NCBI GenBank assembly: GCA_903891235.1
Contig: CAITDW010000156.1
Coordinates: forward strand, 1-10,670
Direction: 5' to 3'
Source of the DNA: an uncultured Candidatus Saccharibacteria bacterium
GTDB lineage: Bacteria > Patescibacteriota > Saccharimonadia > Saccharimonadales > UBA4665
DNA length: 10,670 bases
In this document: one piece after another, positions 7,406-10,670 of the stretch
Position numbering within the stretch: the stretch's first letter is position 1
Layout of the letters: every line of letters starts with the position of its first letter
Program-made: the position numbers and the translations under genes
Notes under the pieces: model-generated
The model's database searches: none
The model's input: the letters and a program-made list of their open reading frames with translations, nothing else
What the model was told of the DNA's origin: nothing

Positions 7406-9934
7406 TTATTTTGTATAGTTAGGTAATTGGTTTGTGCAGTCAGGTAGCTTATTTACATCTTGAATAGTCTTACCTTTTTTCAATGTTAGGAGGGACAATG
7501 GTTGATTCAACCTAGATGGCGCAGAACCTATTGCGAAGCTTACAAAATTCTTCTGAGCCGTTACTACTGTACCGTATGTAGTAGAGTTATTTGAATCACT
7601 TAGACCAATAGCATTAGGATTCCATTTACTTATATTAAGTAGTAGCTGAGGGTTTGCTTTTGCACTACCGACATGTACTATTCCTAACAGATTACCGGTT
7701 AGATTTGGATCTAGGTTGTATGCCCTAGCATAAACCTGAGTATTAGTACCATTGGTTGTTCTGTAGGCCCAAACATCTGCTCTTTTATTGCCATCAGCTG
7801 AAGTACCTGTGATTCCGAGAGATGGAACATTACAAGTAACTATTGTGTTAGTACCGTTGGCTGTACCGCCTCCATTGACAACATGAGACTTAAGTTTAAT
7901 TGCAGATATTTTAGTATTAGTTCTTATGTCGCCATTATAGCCATAGACTGCGACTCTCTCTACAGAAATAGACGGAGCAGTTTGTATACCTAGTCCAGCA
8001 TCATTCACGGATGCGAAAATGTTAAGATGAAGTTTTTCGTCAGTAAAGGATCCATCAGGCTGCGAGCCAGCGATAGCATTAGCTGGAGAATAAACACTGT
8101 TAGAATTAGGACCAGGAGCAATGCCATTACTACCTACCCAAGTTTGTGGAATGCCATCAATATATAGAGACCATGAACTGTCTGAAAAAACAACTACTGA
8201 GTAACGATGCAGTGTGGTTGCATCAAAGCCATTGGGAAACCCAGTTAATGTAGATATATAAGTTGTGTATTGATTTGGTAGATTGGCAATATCATATGAA
8301 TCCTTGACAGTAAACTCAAGGCCAAAGTTTGAACTATAAGTACCGAGAATGAAATCTTTTTGGGAACGAATTGTTGTTGGCTGGGTTGCTCCTCCTATTT
8401 CTGTGGCTGCGTTAAAGCCAATATAAGTTCCAGGTCCGATTGCATTTGATAACGAGGCATCAATTTCAAAATCATATGTGGTTGAATCATTAGGGGTAAA
8501 TGTAAAACCTGTCTTATTAAGATTAGTACTAGTTGTAACTCCGGCTGATTTATAGCTACATGGAGTACCAGAAGTACAAAGAGTCGTTGGTTTCAATATT
8601 AGATTACCATTAGAAGTAGTAACATTTGATGAAGAAAAATCAAGTGGAATTATTGAATCAGTGGTCCAAAGTTTGAGGTTGCTAAGTGGACCGTCAATTG
8701 AACAGAATAAATTATCTTGGCCTGAACTTGCAGTACTACCACAACCAAGCACTTTATCATTAAATTCATCTCCCAACATATTTGTCCAGGAACCCGTAAA
8801 CGTAGGTATTGCTCCAGTGGGAGGTTGAGTAGGTACTGATGCAGGATAACAAACTCCGTTACCTGGACCGACAGAACCGGATCCACATGGAGTAATAATT
8901 ATCGTACAATTTCCGTTACCTGGACCGCTATAACCGGGTTGGCATGGTGTTACAGCAGGAGTGCCAGCAGGCGGTGGAGGCAGTGGAACTATTGCCTGCT
9001 GAGTGAGATATGCATTTCCAAATCCGTAAACATCACCATTAGATTCAGCTATAAAATACCCGCCATTGGTTGCTGAAGCTGAAACAACATCATTACGACT
9101 AAGTCCATTTCCAGGTAAAGAACCATAGTATGTTGAACCCCCAAAGGCAAATACTCCTCCATCTTTTGCATATGTAAAGTAACTGGTGTTAGAAGTAGCA
9201 ACTATACCAGCCATAGGTTGGTTGAGTTTTTGACCACCCATGGAGCCATTAAATTGAGCATTACCAAAAGCGAAGACGCCACCATCAGAAGCAACTTCCC
9301 AATAACCAAGACCATTAGATGTGACAGCCATATTAACTATAGGCGCATTTAGTTTTTGACCACCCATGGAGCCATTAAATTGAGCATTACCAAAAGCGAA
9401 GATGCCACCATCAGAAGCAAGAATATAATAGCCGCTATTAGAAGTTGGATAGATACCGACAATACTACCATTGTATTTTATTACTTGGCCATTAGTACCG
9501 TTATTCATACCTCCCTTATACTGAGCACTACCTCCGTTATATACGGCGCCTGTATTAGAAACTGCATACCAGCCTTTATGATCTGGAGTAGCTGTTCCAC
9601 CAACCATTGACCATCCGGCAGGCAATACTGAACTTAAATTACCAGTATTTGGGGCTGTGCCTAAATTGTCTACTGTACCATTGCTATGTAATACCCAAGC
9701 ACCATCATTAATAGTAAGGTTATTCGAGGGGGCACCCGAGGAAATAATAGCTACAACTCCACCACCAACTACTGCTGAAGCATTGGCAGAAAGAATATGA
9801 CCATTCTTTATAGCCATATTGTAGCCAGAAATACCAAGAATTAATAGCACTAGAATAACGACAAATAGTCTTAGGTTGGAGCGTTTTTTTGAACTAAGGT
9901 CACTGAGTATTGTTTTAAATTTGTTTTTTGCCAT
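7406..9934 (-). CDS. Exported protein with propeller-type repeats, Cys mini-repeats and a GH16/concanavalin-like domain (842 aa)
   Basis: A basic N-terminus and one hydrophobic segment (about 21-42) direct export; a possible cleavage site is SANASA at 49-54. Residues about 75-312 hold five or six propeller-type repeats of about 42 residues with the phrase GYWEVASDGGVFAFGNAQF, a repeat well known from actinobacterial surface proteins. A Pro-rich linker (316-330) leads to two cysteine mini-repeats (C331-C343 and C350-C362). Residues about 381-668 resemble GH16 or concanavalin-like beta-sandwich domains: GSWTNMLGDEFND at the start, LKLWTTDS, TSNGNLILKPT, YDFEIDASLS, HRYSVVVFSDSSWSLYIDG (576-594) and a closing VERVAVYGY. 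The usual GH16 catalytic ExDxxE is not seen between the FEIDA strand and the HRYSV strand, so it may bind rather than cleave glycans. Residues about 670-842 form a beta-rich C-terminal region I cannot name. ATG at 9934 has AAGGA 8 nt upstream. The 22-nt direct repeats bracket this gene. Confidence 0.88.
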   Translation of the reverse strand: MAKNKFKTILSDLSSKKRSNLRLFVVILVLLILGISGYNMAIKNGHILSANASAVVGGGVVAIISSGAPSNNLTINDGAWVLHSNGTVDNLGTAPNTGNLSSVLPAGWSMVGGTATPDHKGWYAVSNTGAVYNGGSAQYKGGMNNGTNGQVIKYNGSIVGIYPTSNSGYYILASDGGIFAFGNAQFNGSMGGQKLNAPIVNMAVTSNGLGYWEVASDGGVFAFGNAQFNGSMGGQKLNQPMAGIVATSNTSYFTYAKDGGVFAFGGSTYYGSLPGNGLSRNDVVSASATNGGYFIAESNGDVYGFGNAYLTQQAIVPLPPPPAGTPAVTPCQPGYSGPGNGNCTIIITPCGSGSVGPGNGVCYPASVPTQPPTGAIPTFTGSWTNMLGDEFNDKVLGCGSTASSGQDNLFCSIDGPLSNLKLWTTDSIIPLDFSSSNVTTSNGNLILKPTTLCTSGTPCSYKSAGVTTSTNLNKTGFTFTPNDSTTYDFEIDASLSNAIGPGTYIGFNAATEIGGATQPTTIRSQKDFILGTYSSNFGLEFTVKDSYDIANLPNQYTTYISTLTGFPNGFDATTLHRYSVVVFSDSSWSLYIDGIPQTWVGSNGIAPGPNSNSVYSPANAIAGSQPDGSFTDEKLHLNIFASVNDAGLGIQTAPSISVERVAVYGYNGDIRTNTKISAIKLKSHVVNGGGTANGTNTIVTCNVPSLGITGTSADGNKRADVWAYRTTNGTNTQVYARAYNLDPNLTGNLLGIVHVGSAKANPQLLLNISKWNPNAIGLSDSNNSTTYGTVVTAQKNFVSFAIGSAPSRLNQPLSLLTLKKGKTIQDVNKLPDCTNQLPNYTK
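8849..8944 (-). repeat. Tandem cysteine mini-repeats (C-x11-C, GPGNG core)
   Basis: Two units read CQPGYSGPGNGNC (331-343) and CGSGSVGPGNGVC (350-362) in the 842-aa protein, 19 residues apart. A 16-nt stretch is identical between them (8855-8870 and 8912-8927). Each unit could form one small disulphide loop, making a rigid linker between the propeller and the sandwich domain. They resemble the spacing of EGF-like fragments but have too few cysteines to be EGF domains. Confidence 0.7.
9225..9294 (-). repeat. 70-nt direct repeat, copy A (propeller unit)
   Basis: This stretch is identical to 9351-9420 except for one base (c at 9276 against t at 9402), with an offset of 126 nt or 42 codons. It encodes ASDGGVFAFGNAQFNG and the following SMGGQKL. 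The near-perfect DNA identity, beside diverged neighbouring units, indicates recent duplication or gene conversion of one propeller unit. Confidence 0.95.
9351..9420 (-). repeat. 70-nt direct repeat, copy B (propeller unit)
   Basis: This is the partner of the copy at 9225-9294. The single base difference changes Val to Ile (ASDGGIFAFG here). Flanking sequence between the two copies is clearly diverged, so identity stops sharply at the repeat borders. Confidence 0.95.
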
Positions 9935-9942
9935 TTATTTAA

Positions 9943-9947
9943 TCCTT
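9943..9947 (-). promoter_or_regulatory. Ribosome binding site of the 842-aa gene
   Basis: On the minus strand AAGGA is followed by 8 bases and then the ATG at 9934. It is the only well-spaced Shine-Dalgarno sequence among the complete genes of this window and fixes the start codon. Confidence 0.75.
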
Positions 9948-9993
9948 ATTTAACTTGAAAACTTACTTATTAAATTTATATTACTTAAGTTTT

Positions 9994-10021
9994 ACTATAG
10001 TCCTTATATTTATAATATCAA
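9994..10021 (-). promoter_or_regulatory. Putative sigma70-type promoter for the 842-aa gene
   Basis: Read on the minus strand, TTGATA (10021-10016) and TATAGT (9999-9994) are separated by 16 bases; each matches five of six consensus positions. It lies within the 96-nt gap after tgt, and the predicted transcript would start near 9987, about 52 nt before the ATG. The -35 hexamer is the same as that proposed for the giant hydrolase gene. Confidence 0.45.
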
Positions 10022-10030
10022 CCTTTTTTT

Positions 10031-10670
10031 TCAGTAATTTCTCAGAGTGTTCTTTTTTAGTTCGTGATAAGTATTATCTAAAATGCTTTGTCTGATTTTA
10101 TCAACCATGTTTATTGCGAAATATTCATTATGAATTGAGGCAAGAGTTAGCCCCAAAATTTCTTTAGCTTTGAATAAATGATTAATATATGCAGCCTTAT
10201 GATTTTTGCATGTGTAACATAAACAATCTTCTTCAATTGGCTTAAAGCAGTCCTTATAGCGCTGGTTAGTTATATTAATCCTACCTTTTTTGGTATAGAT
10301 ATTGCCATTCCTGGCTTGACGAGTAAAGGCAATACAATCAAAAGTATCAATTCCAAATTCAACTCCCAAGAACAAATCTCTTATCTGATTTCCCATACCA
10401 AGAAGATGTCTAGGTTTGTCTTCTGGTAGGATATCATTAACCCACTTAACTGTTTTGGATATTTCTTCGGGCTCAAAGACTCCACCAATGCCATATCCAT
10501 CAAAATCTAATGAGCTAAGATATTTAGCTGATTGCTGCCTTAGTTCTTTGTGTCTTCCACCTTGAACCACGCCGTAAAGTGCCTGGTAAGGTAGTTTATT
10601 GTTTTGAAATACTTGCCATTGTTTTTCATGCTCTACTTTGCATCTTTTAGCCCAAGCGTGTGTACGATTC
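10031..10670 (-). CDS. tgt: Queuine/preQ1 tRNA-ribosyltransferase, C-terminal part (N-terminus beyond the window)
   Basis: This enzyme exchanges guanine at position 34 of GUN-anticodon tRNAs for preQ1 or queuine in the cytoplasm. About 212 codons are visible. The frame is open to the right edge; the GTG at 10570 is an internal Val of YGVVQGG, not a start, because family sequence (RTHAWAKRC) continues upstream of it. Seen in order: VVQGG, FDGYGIGG followed by EPEE, KPRHLLGMG, GIDTFDCIAFTRQARNG, and the zinc site CLCYTC with a His 26 residues after the last Cys (C-x-C-x2-C-x26-H). The Asp of FDC (codon 10339-10337) corresponds to the catalytic nucleophile Asp280 of the Zymomonas enzyme. The Pro usual in PTR is Phe here (AFTR), while both Arg of the anticodon-recognising loop are kept. 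The gene ends TGA at 10033-10031, and its last codons form one copy of a 22-nt direct repeat. No terminator is visible after it. Confidence 0.95.
   Translation of the reverse strand, partial: NRTHAWAKRCKVEHEKQWQVFQNNKLPYQALYGVVQGGRHKELRQQSAKYLSSLDFDGYGIGGVFEPEEISKTVKWVNDILPEDKPRHLLGMGNQIRDLFLGVEFGIDTFDCIAFTRQARNGNIYTKKGRINITNQRYKDCFKPIEEDCLCYTCKNHKAAYINHLFKAKEILGLTLASIHNEYFAINMVDKIRQSILDNTYHELKKNTLRNY
10039..10060 (-). repeat. 22-nt direct repeat, copy 2 (last codons of tgt)
   Basis: This copy matches 7376-7397 at 21 of 22 positions and encodes LKKNTLR, ending 5 nt before the tgt stop codon. Because these residues fit an ordinary Tgt C-terminus, this copy is probably the original and the downstream one a derived copy. 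Confidence 0.8.

Noticed and set aside
8849..8944. EGF-like domains in the 842-aa protein
   Set aside because: Each unit has only two cysteines, against six in an EGF domain, and the shared GPGNG core is a short tandem duplication.
9225..9420. CRISPR-like array from the two 70-nt repeats
   Set aside because: There are only two copies, they are in frame with a 42-residue protein repeat, and the sequence between them encodes a continuing propeller unit rather than a spacer.
10031..10570. A complete 179-aa gene starting at GTG 10570
   Set aside because: The frame continues upstream to the window edge with recognisable Tgt sequence (RTHAWAKRC), and the GTG encodes Val inside the family motif VVQGG.
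1..10670. Alternative genetic code with TGA as Gly, as in Gracilibacteria and Absconditabacteria
   Set aside because: All large genes are open without using TGA, and tgt ends at a TGA exactly where its C-terminus is expected.

Overview
The window is AT-rich and uses the standard genetic code: all long frames are open with TAA/TAG/TGA as stops. It carries four complete protein genes and one partial one. The organism is probably a member of the Candidate Phyla Radiation (Patescibacteria), most likely Candidatus Saccharibacteria. The reasons are the N-terminal secretion segment of the giant protein ending in RSHAA, which I recall as common in that group, the style of the Tgt enzyme, the cupredoxin-like protein carrying YHDDLNP where copper ligands normally sit, and very large secreted proteins among compact spacing. 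This is inference from style; there is no marker gene such as 16S rRNA here.

Layout. On the + strand, 15-1505 encodes a secreted, probably beta-propeller-like protein of unknown function. It converges on a minus-strand block, and the two facing stop codons share one CTAG at 1502-1505. Reading the minus strand in its own direction (right to left) gives: the C-terminal part of tgt (queuine/preQ1 tRNA-ribosyltransferase, running off the right edge, 10670-10031); a 96-nt gap with a promoter and a good ribosome binding site; an 842-aa exported protein (9934-7406) with propeller-type repeats, cysteine mini-repeats and a GH16/concanavalin-like domain; a 169-nt gap with a promoter-like element and a 14-nt palindrome; a 1752-aa exported modular glycoside hydrolase (7236-1978); and, 20 nt further on, a 151-aa membrane-anchored cupredoxin-fold protein (1957-1502) that is probably co-transcribed with it.

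How the genes may work together. Apart from tgt, every gene encodes an exported or membrane-anchored protein. The giant protein has a clan GH-A catalytic domain with both glutamates visible, a discoidin-type carbohydrate-binding domain, five fibronectin type III spacers and a carboxypeptidase-regulatory-like beta domain. The 842-aa protein has a second sugar-binding or sugar-cleaving fold that seems to lack the usual catalytic motif. Together they look like a cell-surface module for binding or trimming polysaccharide, perhaps of a host cell. That role is inference.

The most unusual DNA-level signal is a 22-nt direct repeat (21/22 identical). One copy forms the last codons of tgt and the other lies just after the stop of the 842-aa gene, so the repeats bracket that gene. 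The 842-aa gene also contains two 70-nt stretches, 126 nt apart, that differ at one base. No RNA gene, insertion sequence, CRISPR array or convincing intrinsic terminator was seen, and no stretch over 300 bases lacks a gene.
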